From contig CATOSP010000001.1 of the NCBI GenBank assembly GCA_951812625.1, positions 450,065 to 514,064 of the forward strand: a stretch of DNA of 64,000 nt. The letters are read 5' to 3'. The number at the start of each line of letters is the position of its first letter. The stretch's first letter is position 1. Positions 49,547 through 58,491 of the stretch are shown here, in pieces. The notes below the pieces were generated by a model. The model was not told the origin of the DNA. It was given only the letters and a program-made list of their open reading frames with translations, and ran no database searches. This DNA is from an uncultured Dehalococcoidia bacterium. Its GTDB lineage: Bacteria; Chloroflexota; Dehalococcoidia; Lucifugimonadales; UBA3495. The position numbers and the translations under genes are program-made.

Positions 49547-50629
49547 GTGGCAACGATAACCAGCGATCAGCCAGACCCACAGACTTCTTCCTCCCAGACT
49601 GATACCGAAATTACCCCCCAGCAACAGCCGATTTACCGTCGAAGTCTGCCAGTCATTTACCGTTGGGCAATCGCCCTGGCCACGACCCTCGTGGTGCTGC
49701 TCATATGCGTAATCGTCTGGGAACCAAATATGGACTTCCCGAGCGAAGTAAGCCAGCAGCAGGATGACGGCAGCACAAAGCAGGTCGAAATCGGCCGGCT
49801 GATTGCAAGTGAGATCAAGACCGCTACCACGTGGCTAGTACGCAACTGGGGTGGAATGTTCGACGGCATCGATTACCTGATTACCTACGCGATGGTATGG
49901 ATAGAAGACGGGCTCCGGTGGATACCCTGGCCGGCAACATTTGTAGCGGTGGGAGCGTTGTCCCTAATTCTGGGGACATGGCGGTTGTCGCTGTTCTCGT
50001 TGGTCAGCCTGGTATTTATTGGCGTTATGAACCGCTGGGACAGCGCGGTTGAGACCATCGCAATCATCCTGTTCTCGGTGTCCGTGTCCATACTTATCGC
50101 TCTTCCCCTGGGGATCATCGGGGCCAAGTCAAACAGGTTCGATGCGTTCATGCGCCCGGTCCTTGACGGAATGCAGACCATGCCCAGCTACGTATACCTT
50201 GTGCCGGGCATCCTCTTCTTCGGTCTGGGCTACACCCCGGCGGTGATTGCCACGGTAATCTACGCCGTTCCCCCTGCCATCAGGCTGACCAACCTGGGAA
50301 TCCGGCAGGTATCCGCCGAGACCGTGGAGGCGGCCCGTTCCTTCGGCACATCTCCGGCACAATTGCTGACCAAGGTCCAGATGCCCATGGCGATGCCGAC
50401 GATCATGGCCGGTATCAATCAGACCACCATGCTCGCCCTTTCGATGGTTGTGATCGCATCTCTGGTTGGGGCCAGCGGACTTGGCGAGGACGTGTTCCGC
50501 GCGCTGCAGCAACAGGACCCCGGCAACAGCGTCATCGCCGGCATGTCCATTGTGCTGATTGCCATCGTCATCGACCGCTTGACCCAGGCCGCCGCCCGCC
50601 GCCGCCAGGAAATACTCTCAGACAATTAG
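49547..50629 (+). CDS. opuAB: Glycine betaine ABC transporter permease (OpuAB/ProW type)
   Basis: A 360-aa permease with about seven hydrophobic segments. The ProW-type EAA loop is AETVEAARSFGTSPAQLLTK, and the YVYLVPGILFFGLGYTPAVIA segment in front of it is typical. An N-terminal cytoplasmic part of about 30 residues is rich in Gln and Thr. The GTG start follows GGAGG. It lies 93 nt after the ATPase gene. The binding-protein gene follows after 330 nt, so it has its own promoter. Confidence 0.9.
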   Translation: MATITSDQPDPQTSSSQTDTEITPQQQPIYRRSLPVIYRWAIALATTLVVLLICVIVWEPNMDFPSEVSQQQDDGSTKQVEIGRLIASEIKTATTWLVRNWGGMFDGIDYLITYAMVWIEDGLRWIPWPATFVAVGALSLILGTWRLSLFSLVSLVFIGVMNRWDSAVETIAIILFSVSVSILIALPLGIIGAKSNRFDAFMRPVLDGMQTMPSYVYLVPGILFFGLGYTPAVIATVIYAVPPAIRLTNLGIRQVSAETVEAARSFGTSPAQLLTKVQMPMAMPTIMAGINQTTMLALSMVVIASLVGASGLGEDVFRALQQQDPGNSVIAGMSIVLIAIVIDRLTQAAARRRQEILSDN

Positions 50630-50777
50630 CGGCGCATTCCCCTATATGGCCGGCCGTTTGCCAGGGTCTGCACGTTGGAGACGGCGCTTAAGGACTCGCG
50701 TCGGAAAGCGGTTACAATGTTATGGAAACCAGCGTTCCGCAGTCGACTGATCGCGCGCTTCTATAGCTGTGTAAATG

Positions 50778-50806
50778 TTGACGGGTGGCTTGCCGTAGTA
50801 TAGGCT
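50778..50806 (+). promoter_or_regulatory. Promoter upstream of binding-protein gene
   Basis: TTGACG at 50778-50783 and TAGGCT at 50801-50806 (17-bp spacer) in the 330-bp gap before the lipoprotein gene. An R1 copy follows at 50888. Confidence 0.4.
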
Positions 50807-50887
50807 ACGAAGTTGCAAACTACTCATGCTCAGAATCCTCAACTTGGGGAAACGGTCCATAGAGTAGCTTTCATCCAGGGACGGACC

Positions 50888-50925
50888 CTATATCCATGTC
50901 CTGGCGGGTATGGGGCGGCGTCCTC
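50888..50925 (+). repeat. R1 dispersed repeat copy, short
   Basis: Plus-oriented short copy ending GGCGGGTATGGGGCGGCGTCCTCAG (given here as its core GGTATGGGGCGGCGTC). It is 34 nt before the binding-protein start. Confidence 0.6.
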
Positions 50926-50958
50926 AGCGAATCTTAGATTTGGCCCGGAGGTTAAGAC

Positions 50959-52206
50959 GTGGCAACTGGCAATAGACTCATCAAGCTGGGAGTGTTTCTT
51001 TGTCTCTCCTTAGCTATCTTCGCCGTCATAGGCGCATGTGGCTCGCCCGCGACGGAGATCCAGACAGTTGAGGTAATCAAAGAGGTCCCAGTCGAGAAGG
51101 AAGTCGTCAAAGAGGTAGTCAAGGAAGTACCTGTTGAAGTCGTCAAGGAAGTTCCCAAAGAAGTCATCGTCACCCAGGAAGTGATCAAGGAAGTTCCCAA
51201 AGAGGTAATCGTCGAGAAAGAGGTCATCAAGGAAGTCGAAGTCGTCAGAGAGGTCATGATGGAGGCCGGTCCGAAGGACACCATCGTCTTCTCGGACCTG
51301 AACTGGACCAGCGCGCAGGTACAGAACAGGATTGCCCAATACATCGTGGAACACGGCTACGGCTATCCCACCGACCTGGTGTTCGGCGGCACGTTGCCAC
51401 TATTCCAGGGGCTGAAGGCCGGTGACACCCACGTCACCATGGAAATATGGCTGCCCAACCAGTCCATCGGCTGGACGGAGGCCGTGGAACTCGGTGAGGT
51501 CGTCTCCGTGGGCAAGAGCCTGGTCGGAGACTGGCAGAGCACCTTCGTAATTCCCGCCTACGTCGCGGACGCGAACCCTGACCTCAAGACCCCCCAGGAC
51601 CTGATGAAGCCCGAGTACCAGGAACTGTTTTCCACTACTGACAGCCGCGGCAAAGCCCGGCTGGTGGCCTGTGTGCCCGGATGGTCCTGCGAGTTGGTAA
51701 ACGACGCCCAAATCGATGCGTATGGCCTGGGTGACAGCCTTCACGTCATCAAGCCTGGTTCTCAGGACGCCATGTTCTCAGAGATTTACGGCGCATTCGA
51801 GAAGGAAGAACCGTGGCTCGGTTACATGTGGGGTACGGGAGACCCGGCCCTCAAGCTGGACCTGGTCCGGCTGGAAGAACCTCCCTACTCCAAGGAGTGC
51901 TGGGACGCAGACAAGGCGTGCGCTTTTGACAACTCGCTGGTCCTGGTAGCAGTCAACAAGGAACTGCTCCCCCGCGCTCCCGATGTAATCGCGTTCCTGC
52001 AGGAGTGGGAGTTCACCATCGACATCTACAAGGGCATCTTCCAGTGGATCGATGCGAACGAGGACTCCACCCCGGGTGAAGCCGCAATAGAGTGGCTGAA
52101 CAACAACGAGGACATCTGGACCGGCTGGGTCACTGAAGACGCAGCGGCCAAGATCAAGGCTGCCCTGGCCGAGGGCAAGGAAGCCGAGGGTTGGCCCGAC
52201 GCATAG
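50959..52206 (+). CDS. opuAC: Glycine betaine binding lipoprotein (OpuAC/ProX type)
   Basis: A 415-aa lipoprotein; the signal ends VIGAC. Residues about 30-98 form a stalk of repeats rich in Lys, Glu and Val (VVKEVPVEVVKEVPKEVIV), probably a coiled coil or stiff beta/helical rod. The binding domain begins at about 105 (DTIVFSDLNWTSAQVQNRI). It contains the usual aromatic residues for a quaternary ammonium cage (SIGWTEAVELGE, EPPYSKECWDADKACAF). The start is GTG after CGGAGG. A strong hairpin ends the operon. Confidence 0.9.
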   Translation: MATGNRLIKLGVFLCLSLAIFAVIGACGSPATEIQTVEVIKEVPVEKEVVKEVVKEVPVEVVKEVPKEVIVTQEVIKEVPKEVIVEKEVIKEVEVVREVMMEAGPKDTIVFSDLNWTSAQVQNRIAQYIVEHGYGYPTDLVFGGTLPLFQGLKAGDTHVTMEIWLPNQSIGWTEAVELGEVVSVGKSLVGDWQSTFVIPAYVADANPDLKTPQDLMKPEYQELFSTTDSRGKARLVACVPGWSCELVNDAQIDAYGLGDSLHVIKPGSQDAMFSEIYGAFEKEEPWLGYMWGTGDPALKLDLVRLEEPPYSKECWDADKACAFDNSLVLVAVNKELLPRAPDVIAFLQEWEFTIDIYKGIFQWIDANEDSTPGEAAIEWLNNNEDIWTGWVTEDAAAKIKAALAEGKEAEGWPDA

Positions 52207-52245
52207 CCCGGTCATCTCAAGACCTACCAAGAGAAGGACCACATC

Positions 52246-52275
52246 ATCGGCGGCCTCAGTGTTGAGGCCGCCGAT
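52246..52275. terminator. Terminator of the OpuA-type operon
   Basis: A perfect 13-bp stem, ATCGGCGGCCTCA against TGAGGCCGCCGAT, with a 4-nt loop, followed by TGCTTTCCCTTTC. It lies 40 nt after the opuAC stop. Confidence 0.75.
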
Positions 52276-52554
52276 TGCTTTCCCTTTCAGGTGGTCTTGT
52301 TTACTGACACCCAGCCCCTTTCCAGGCCCGGACGTACTGGTCTATCATACCTTTTACGGGAGACGGTTGGAGTGATGGCAACTCAGGCGGAATGTGCCTC
52401 GCCCGCAACCCGGCCAATGCGCCGGAATGGGTGAGAGCCTGCCCCTGCCCCGGTCGGGAAGGACCAGAAATGTCCGGTTTTGACCGGATTTGACCGGAAA
52501 ATCCAATTTTTCCCTTTATCTGCCGGGGCACGGTCCCTGCGATCATCGAGGGAC

Positions 52555-52605
52555 GGGTCCCGTGCGTGCCGTCCCTCTACCGGGCATGGGGCGGCGTTCT
52601 CAAGA
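52555..52605 (+). repeat. R1 dispersed repeat copy
   Basis: Plus-oriented copy ending GGGCATGGGGCGGCGTTCTC and AAG, 14 nt before the third Uma2 gene. The gap 52276-52618 has no gene. Confidence 0.65.
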
Positions 52606-52618
52606 GGAATGACTCACT

Positions 52619-53374
52619 ATGACTATCAGCAAGAAAGAGTTGCGCCGCATCAGCCTGGAAGCCAACGGCCTGCTGGAACACCCTCCCAGGATCATGCCCC
52701 CGGGGCCGAACGCCGCTCCCGACATAGAAGAACCGTTGCCGGATGCCATGTATCAAGATCCCCACTACACCCGGACTCTCGAGATAGTCCGGACGCATTT
52801 CCTGCTATACCCCCGCACCCTGGTCTATGGCAACTCGCCCATCTATTACGAGGACGACCAGGGACGTACCCGGTGGGTGCTGCCGGACTGCTACGTTGCC
52901 TTCGACGTTGACGCCGAGGCCATCCAGCTTCGCAACGGTTATTTCATGCGCGAGGTGGGCCGGGCTCCGGACTTTGCATTGGAAATCGCCTCGGTAAGCA
53001 CCTACCGCAACGACCTCGGCCCCAAGCGTGAGCTTTACGCCCGGCTCGGCATCGACGAGTACTGGCGGTTCGACGGCACCGGCGGCCGTCACTACGGGGA
53101 ACCCCTGGTGGGAGAGACACTGGTGGACGGGGAATACCAGCGGCTCGAAATCCACCGGGAGAGCGACACCCTGGTGTGGGGCCACAGCCCCGTCCTCGGC
53201 CTGGACCTCTGCTGGTTTCCCGACCGTCTGCGCTTCTTCAACCCGGAAACCGGGGAGTACCTGCTGGACCACGCCGAGCTAGCGACCGCCCTCCAGTCCG
53301 CCGAAGCTCGCGCCAATGCCGCCCAGACGGAGTTGTCAGACCTTCGGGAGCAACTGCGCCGGTTGCAGGGATAA
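52619..53374 (+). CDS. Uma2-family (DUF820) protein, copy 3
   Basis: A 251-aa Uma2 protein. The core LPDCYVAFDVD, APDFALEIASVST, PKRELYARLGIDEYWRFD carries the putative nuclease Asp, Glu and Lys. The C-terminal coiled coil ends DLREQLRRLQG, as in the other two copies. The start codon is preceded by an R1 copy. It is closest in plan to copy 1 (same YW(R)FD and Asp-rich N-part). Activity unknown. Confidence 0.8.
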   Translation: MTISKKELRRISLEANGLLEHPPRIMPPGPNAAPDIEEPLPDAMYQDPHYTRTLEIVRTHFLLYPRTLVYGNSPIYYEDDQGRTRWVLPDCYVAFDVDAEAIQLRNGYFMREVGRAPDFALEIASVSTYRNDLGPKRELYARLGIDEYWRFDGTGGRHYGEPLVGETLVDGEYQRLEIHRESDTLVWGHSPVLGLDLCWFPDRLRFFNPETGEYLLDHAELATALQSAEARANAAQTELSDLREQLRRLQG

Positions 53375-53379
53375 CCGCC

Positions 53380-54873
53380 TCACCCTTCCACCTCCGCTCG
53401 ATTCCTCCTCCGCCTCATCGCCAGGGCCGGGGCAATGGCCAGCAGGGCCGCTCCGGCAGAGACCCGGAAGAAGTCATGGAACAGTGTCAGACCCGCGCCG
53501 GTGAGTTGGCCGCTGTACTCAGCCTGCCGCGCCGCAAACTCCGCCGCAGGCTCGTCCATCCGGGCAATGGGAAACTCCAGCCCAGCGGTCAATGCCTGGA
53601 AGTGCCCGATACCCCACGCGCTCAGCGCCGCCAGCCCCAGCGTCATCCCCAGCATACGGGACACCACCACCAGCGACGCCGCGGTGGCCCGGTAGTCCTC
53701 GCCCACCGAGTCCAGAGCGTGGGCCACGATGGGCGTGAGCACCAGCCCGAACCCGGACCCGGCCAGCGCCAGGTGCAGCGTCAACTCCAGGTCGGACACC
53801 TCCAGGTCCCACCGGGTGGCCAGCAGCATCCCGGCGACCACCATCGCCAGCCCAGCCAGCGTCACCGGCCTCACTCCAACCCGGCCCAGCAACAACCCGC
53901 CAACCACCGCTCCAACCGGGACCGCCGCCGTCATCCGCAGCAGCCACATCGCCCCGGTCAGCGGGTCCTTTCCCATGACGGTATGGGCCAGCAAGGGCAC
54001 CGTCACCATTGCCACCACCAGCGATATCCCCACCAGGAGCTGCGTTGCGTTGGCCGACACGAAACCCAGGGAGCGGAACATCACGGGGGTCAACAGCGGT
54101 TGCCGGGTCCGGGACTCCAGCAGGGCCAAGACCGCCAGCAACCCCAACGCACCGGCGAGGGCCAGGAATGGGAAGGGAGACGTTAGCTGGAACAGGCTCT
54201 GCCGGGACAATGCCAGGGACAGGACCAGCAGCGCGGCCACCAGCAGGCACCCGCCCAGGTAGTCCACCCTGGGGGAGGGACCCGCCCCTCCAGCGGAACG
54301 GTTGGGGAGCCACATCAGCCCCAGGAACAACGCCGCCGCCTGCGGTACGTTGAGCCAGAATATCCACCGCCAGTCCAGCCACTCGATGATTGCCCCGCCG
54401 TAGGCCGGACCCAGCATCGACCCGGCCTCCGCCGACGCACCCACCACGCCCAGGGCGAGCCCCTGCTGACGGCGGGACAGCGACCCGGCGGCGATGGCCA
54501 TCCCGATGGGTACTGTCGCACCCCCTCCCACGGCCTGTACGACCCGGGCCCCGACGATCCACTCGAAGTTGGGGGACACCGCAACCAGGCACGTGCCAAC
54601 GGTGAAGACCACCAGCGACGCCTTGTAAGTCCGGGAGTAGCCGTACACGTCGGCAATGCGGGCGACCACAGGCATGGCAACGGTGTAACCAAGCAGGTAG
54701 GCGGTGACAATCCAGGACGCGCGGTCAAGCTCCACCAGCGGGATTCGCAGGTCGAGCATCACGCTGGGCAGGGCCGTCACCACGACCGTCTGGTCGAGCG
54801 CGGTCACAAACGCGCCCAGCCCAACAAGGGCCAGCGCCGCGTATGGGGGAAGAACTGCCGGGCGGCCCATCAC
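53380..54873 (-). CDS. MFS drug/lipid exporter, 14-TM DHA2 type
   Basis: A 497-aa major facilitator with about 14 hydrophobic segments, as in EmrB/QacA. Motif D is in the first helix (ALDQTVVVTALPSVMLDL) and the loop motif A region reads VARIADVYGYSRTY. The proton-relay motif C region (GGATVPIGMAI) is present. It is the last gene of a minus-strand run that begins with two lipoprotein genes, one of which resembles LprG; in mycobacteria an LprG gene and an MFS gene (P55) form an operon for lipid export. Substrate unknown. Confidence 0.85.
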   Translation of the reverse strand: MMGRPAVLPPYAALALVGLGAFVTALDQTVVVTALPSVMLDLRIPLVELDRASWIVTAYLLGYTVAMPVVARIADVYGYSRTYKASLVVFTVGTCLVAVSPNFEWIVGARVVQAVGGGATVPIGMAIAAGSLSRRQQGLALGVVGASAEAGSMLGPAYGGAIIEWLDWRWIFWLNVPQAAALFLGLMWLPNRSAGGAGPSPRVDYLGGCLLVAALLVLSLALSRQSLFQLTSPFPFLALAGALGLLAVLALLESRTRQPLLTPVMFRSLGFVSANATQLLVGISLVVAMVTVPLLAHTVMGKDPLTGAMWLLRMTAAVPVGAVVGGLLLGRVGVRPVTLAGLAMVVAGMLLATRWDLEVSDLELTLHLALAGSGFGLVLTPIVAHALDSVGEDYRATAASLVVVSRMLGMTLGLAALSAWGIGHFQALTAGLEFPIARMDEPAAEFAARQAEYSGQLTGAGLTLFHDFFRVSAGAALLAIAPALAMRRRRNRAEVEG

Positions 54874-54979
54874 TGCGCCGCCTACTACGGGATAGGAGTG
54901 TGGTCAGGATGCTTCAAAGCAGGAGATGATGTTCGATCCCCGTTGGGGGGATCGACTTCTCATGTACAGGATCGAGCGG

Positions 54980-55306
54980 CTACAATTCAAGACCCTTAGC
55001 CAGTTTTTCCAAGGTAGAGTCAACGTTAAGCGCTTGACGGCGAGCCAACACATAGAGACGTGCCAATAGTTCGTCCTGGCCTGGACTCATATCCCGGAAA
55101 CTAAGCGACTCAACAGTTTCTCCCGATTCATCAAGTATGTCGAGACGGAAACGATTAGACCCCGGATAATCCTGCTCTATAATCACGACTGAGATTGCAT
55201 CCACGGAGGTGACGAATCGATCATTTTCAACGGCCCGACTCCATTTCAATCTGCCTTCCTCAGTTCGTCGAATCAATCCTGACAGGATTTGCCCCAACTC
55301 GACCAT
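54980..55306 (-). CDS. Hypothetical protein, 108 aa
   Basis: A small soluble protein of unknown family. It has an N-terminal helix (GQILSGLIRRTEEGRLKW), strands (VTSVDAISVVIIEQ, RFRLDILDES) and a C-terminal helix (ELLARLYVLARRQAL). The ATG follows AAGGAGAGA. It begins 12 nt after the next gene upstream on the strand and so is co-transcribed with it. The pattern of a small beta-sheet with flanking helices suggests a regulator or sensor domain, but this is not assignable. Confidence 0.55.
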   Translation of the reverse strand: MVELGQILSGLIRRTEEGRLKWSRAVENDRFVTSVDAISVVIIEQDYPGSNRFRLDILDESGETVESLSFRDMSPGQDELLARLYVLARRQALNVDSTLEKLAKGLEL

Positions 55307-55317
55307 CACGTCTCTCC

Positions 55318-55797
55318 TTACGAATTGCCAAACCCGACATTACTCGCTAGTTCTTCCAAATCACTTTGGATCGCATTCAAACTCTCGTTCAATTGGGACC
55401 GGTCGTGCTCGCGGATAGCTCCGCTATCGTAACCGCGAACGAAGTTTTCAATGTCGCGGACGATTGTTCTCGCAGTCGCCAATTTCGCACGCACATCGGA
55501 CTGGTCTTCAGGAGAACGGGCTATGACGTCCGAGAGCATCGCCCTCAACGTTTGGTAATGCTCCGTGGAAGCCTCCCACCGATCATTGTCGTGCAAGGTC
55601 TTGACTTGCTCGATCAACGCAATTGCACGTTGCAAATCTACAGTCTGCAAGTGGTGGGCTATCTGGTCTCTGGTCTCTCTCGCCGCAGATCTTGCACCAC
55701 GGGCCACGATGATAGCCCAAGCGAGGCCGACCAATGAGACGATGATCCCAACTACTGTAGCAATATCGCCCCAAGTGACCGACCAGAACTCCACCAT
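55318..55797 (-). CDS. Membrane-anchored coiled-coil protein
   Basis: A 159-aa protein with one N-terminal transmembrane helix (IATVVGIIVSLVGLAWAIIV). A long helical cytoplasmic domain follows with heptads (ARSAARETRDQIAHHLQ and ALIEQVKTLH). It precedes a 108-aa gene by 12 nt, so the two probably form a unit inserted between the LprG-like gene and the MFS gene. No motif identifies the function. Confidence 0.55.
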   Translation of the reverse strand: MVEFWSVTWGDIATVVGIIVSLVGLAWAIIVARGARSAARETRDQIAHHLQTVDLQRAIALIEQVKTLHDNDRWEASTEHYQTLRAMLSDVIARSPEDQSDVRAKLATARTIVRDIENFVRGYDSGAIREHDRSQLNESLNAIQSDLEELASNVGFGNS

Positions 55798-55909
55798 ATA
55801 CTGCGATTATATCCCTTTTCCTACCAGAGGCGTGTGCAATTAGTCCCGTCAGTGGTCGGGCCATTCCCACCCTCCCATAGTGAACCATCACTTGTCTTGG
55901 CCGGCTGGC

Positions 55910-56659
55910 CTAGTTGGGGCGGGTGATCGTAACCGGGGCGTCGATGCCGCCCAGGCGCAGCACGCGTACCGTCTCCGGCAGGTCGGTGTCCACCACCTGC
56001 CCGGCGATCCTGGCCTGTTTCAGCATCCCCGTTTCCACGTCCAGCCAGAGCCGCAGGTCCACCGGATAACCTGTTCCGGCCCCCGGCGCGAGACCCCTCA
56101 GGTCGTCGGAGGTTACCCTGCCCTCGACCAGGTGGGTCCGCGCCCCGTCCAGGTCTACCGTGCCCGCCCAGCGCGGGGAGTCTATGGCGTTGAGTATCTC
56201 CACCAGCGTATTCCCAAGGTCGGACAGCGTTATCGGGACCATCATGGCAGGCACCGCCCGCCACTGGCCTGAGACCAAGTCCGTCATGTACGCTTCGCCG
56301 TCGATGGTGATAATCTCCACTTCGACGAATGCCCCCTGCAGGGCTGCCACAGCGTCAACCTTGAACTGCGACCTGGTAGGCATCTCCACCACGCCTGCCG
56401 CACGGCTCATCTCCAGCCCCGGAAACAGGACCGTGACCCCCTCCTCATGCTCGAGGGAAAACTCGGCGGTCTTGATTGCCAGCAGCCCGTCCGCCGCACG
56501 GCGCAGCAGCGAACGCGGGTCCGGCAACGGGGTCGGAGTGGGGGTGGGACTGGGAGTAGGAGGCGGCTCAGTCGGTGTTGCAGTGGGCAGCTCGCCGCAA
56601 GCGGACAGTGTCACGGCCAGCAGCAGCGCCGCCAGCATCCCGGCAAGGGACCGTCCCAT
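55910..56659 (-). CDS. LppX/LprG-family lipoprotein
   Basis: A 249-aa lipoprotein. The signal MGRSLAGMLAALLLAVTLSAC has the lipobox TLSAC, followed by a Pro/Thr linker (TEPPPTPSPTPTPTPLPDP). The remainder is an LppX/LprG-type half-barrel (about 45-245) that in mycobacteria carries acylated lipids between membranes. Pattern pieces: LLRRAADGLLAIKTAEFSLE, VEMPTRSQFKVD and GEAYMTDLVSGQWR. ATG at 56659 is preferred; a TTG at 56704 overlaps the upstream stop by 4 nt and would add 15 residues. It follows the beta-propeller gene closely. Confidence 0.8.
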   Translation of the reverse strand: MGRSLAGMLAALLLAVTLSACGELPTATPTEPPPTPSPTPTPTPLPDPRSLLRRAADGLLAIKTAEFSLEHEEGVTVLFPGLEMSRAAGVVEMPTRSQFKVDAVAALQGAFVEVEIITIDGEAYMTDLVSGQWRAVPAMMVPITLSDLGNTLVEILNAIDSPRWAGTVDLDGARTHLVEGRVTSDDLRGLAPGAGTGYPVDLRLWLDVETGMLKQARIAGQVVDTDLPETVRVLRLGGIDAPVTITRPN

Positions 56660-56700
56660 CCCTGCCAGGAGAAGGCCCCGGGACGTGAACTGCGCAGGCG

Positions 56701-58092
56701 TCAATTCCAGGACCAGAAACCCAGCTTGCCCGCCGCCAGTTCCTTCACTTCGCCACTTCCAACGTCAAGAACGAAGATGCGGTCGCTTCGCGGCCCGTGC
56801 CCGTTGACGCTCCCCGCCGAGATGGGTTCCCTTCCGGCGAAGACAAGCCGTGTCCCATCGGGAGACCAGGGGGAATGAGAGTAACCGTACTGGTCGAAGA
56901 ACCACAGCATGATACCCGTATCCGACGACGGGCGGAAACTGAACAACTGTACCGGGTCCGAACCGGCCCCCGTCTCCACCCACCATCTCGCCCGCTCCCC
57001 TGAATCGTCCAGATCGAGCCACGCCAGCTTGTCCCCCGTCGGCGACCAGTAGAAGCACACGATCGGCCCCATCTGCAACCCGGAGACTCCACTGCCGCTC
57101 TCCGTGGGTAGGGTCCGGCCCTCGCTGGCAACGTCCCGCACCGTGTTCCCGTCGCTGGACACGACCCGCAGCCGCTCGAACCCGGAGACCCCCGTCTCCC
57201 GTCCATCGACTACGGCCAGTTCGCCTCCTGCGGGCGACCAGGCGAAGGCCGAGGACTTCCCCACATCTGCCACCGGGCGGGGTTCCGAGCCGTCCCGCGA
57301 CCGGGCCAGGTACAGCGAGTCGGCCCCTTCCCTGCTTTCCGCGTAGGCCAACAGTTGCCTGTCCGGGGACAGTGCCGGCACACGGAACCCTATCAGGTCC
57401 GACGCCAGTACCGGCATGGGCACCTGGTACGGCCTCCGGGCAACCATCAGGTCGCCGCCCACATGGATGGCCAACATTTCCCCGCCGGAACTCCAATGAA
57501 AGTACAACGGTGCGCCCGTAGTGACCTGCACCGGCCCCGAGTCGCCCTCCGCGTCGACTACCCACAGGTCCAGCCCGCCCTGGCCGCCTGCCAGTACTCC
57601 CAGGGCCGTGCTGTCCGGAGACCAGTACAGGTAGTGGGGAGCGCCCTGAGCCACCAGGGCAGGGCTTTCGTTCCTGAAGACTGTCCTCGACTGGCCCGTT
57701 GCCACCTCGATTAGCTCAACCGTCACCACCGCCTGCCCATCGGCAACGGCAACGTGGGACGCCGCAATTCGCGTCCCGTCGGGGGACCATGTCGGCCATG
57801 TGTACAGATTGTCCCGCTGCGCCGGACTCGACAGCAGCCCCGAGGCCCTTCCCGAGGATGCCGCCCCAGTGCCGGTCAGCCTTAACTGCTCCGTGCCATC
57901 GGCATTGATGGTGAAGATGTCCCCATCGCCGTCTACGTATACGATCCGGTCTACTGACAAACCATCATTTCTCGAGGATTCAACCACGCCTTCCACTCCT
58001 CCTCCTGTGGCATTATTCGTCGCACAGGCAACACCTGCCAGGACTATGAACAGTCCCAGCCATCTCCAATTGCCTGTCCAATGCGAAGCCAC
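56701..58092 (-). CDS. TolB/WD40-like beta-propeller lipoprotein
   Basis: A 463-aa lipoprotein with the lipobox LAGVAC. The mature part is a chain of TolB-like blades with the repeated motif WSPDGTRIA / WSPDSTALG / WSSGGEMLA / WSPAGGELA / WSPTGDKLA / WSPDGTRLV, six to eight blades. Such proteins bind partners at the outer face. It starts at a GTG and overlaps or closely precedes the LppX/LprG-like gene. The two secreted lipoproteins may work with the MFS exporter downstream. Confidence 0.85.
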   Translation of the reverse strand: MASHWTGNWRWLGLFIVLAGVACATNNATGGGVEGVVESSRNDGLSVDRIVYVDGDGDIFTINADGTEQLRLTGTGAASSGRASGLLSSPAQRDNLYTWPTWSPDGTRIAASHVAVADGQAVVTVELIEVATGQSRTVFRNESPALVAQGAPHYLYWSPDSTALGVLAGGQGGLDLWVVDAEGDSGPVQVTTGAPLYFHWSSGGEMLAIHVGGDLMVARRPYQVPMPVLASDLIGFRVPALSPDRQLLAYAESREGADSLYLARSRDGSEPRPVADVGKSSAFAWSPAGGELAVVDGRETGVSGFERLRVVSSDGNTVRDVASEGRTLPTESGSGVSGLQMGPIVCFYWSPTGDKLAWLDLDDSGERARWWVETGAGSDPVQLFSFRPSSDTGIMLWFFDQYGYSHSPWSPDGTRLVFAGREPISAGSVNGHGPRSDRIFVLDVGSGEVKELAAGKLGFWSWN

Positions 58093-58491
58093 CAGTCGAC
58101 TTGCCCGCTTGCGAGAACCGGATTACAGATAATGAAGCCATGCCCTATGACGACACAGAATAGCACCGGCCACAGACCCTAGCAAACGGCGTGTACCAAT
58201 GCCCCGGAATCTTGGACTTCCCGGCACTTATCCTTGATAACTACAGGACCAACAGGCAGGGTTGGAACCCGTCCGTTCACCCTCCTTGCCCGGACTTTGA
58301 CCACCACCCCCGTAGTGTGGGAACATCTTCAGCCGGTCTGTCTTTCTCCCACATCCGGTGCAGGACCGCCCACATCACTTACCCCCACGGCCATGTTAAA
58401 ATACCGTTCATCAACTACTCAACCACGACTACGGGGCTCGAAGTATCCACACGGTCAACACCTATACTGTTACTACCGTTCTATACATCAA
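58093..58491. other. Gene-poor interval before obg
   Basis: About 400 bp between divergent genes. It contains AT-rich spots (TTAAAATACC near 58395, TATACT at 58463, TATACA near 58482) that could be -10 elements, but no clear -35 match. No gene, repeat or RNA recognised. Confidence 0.4.
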
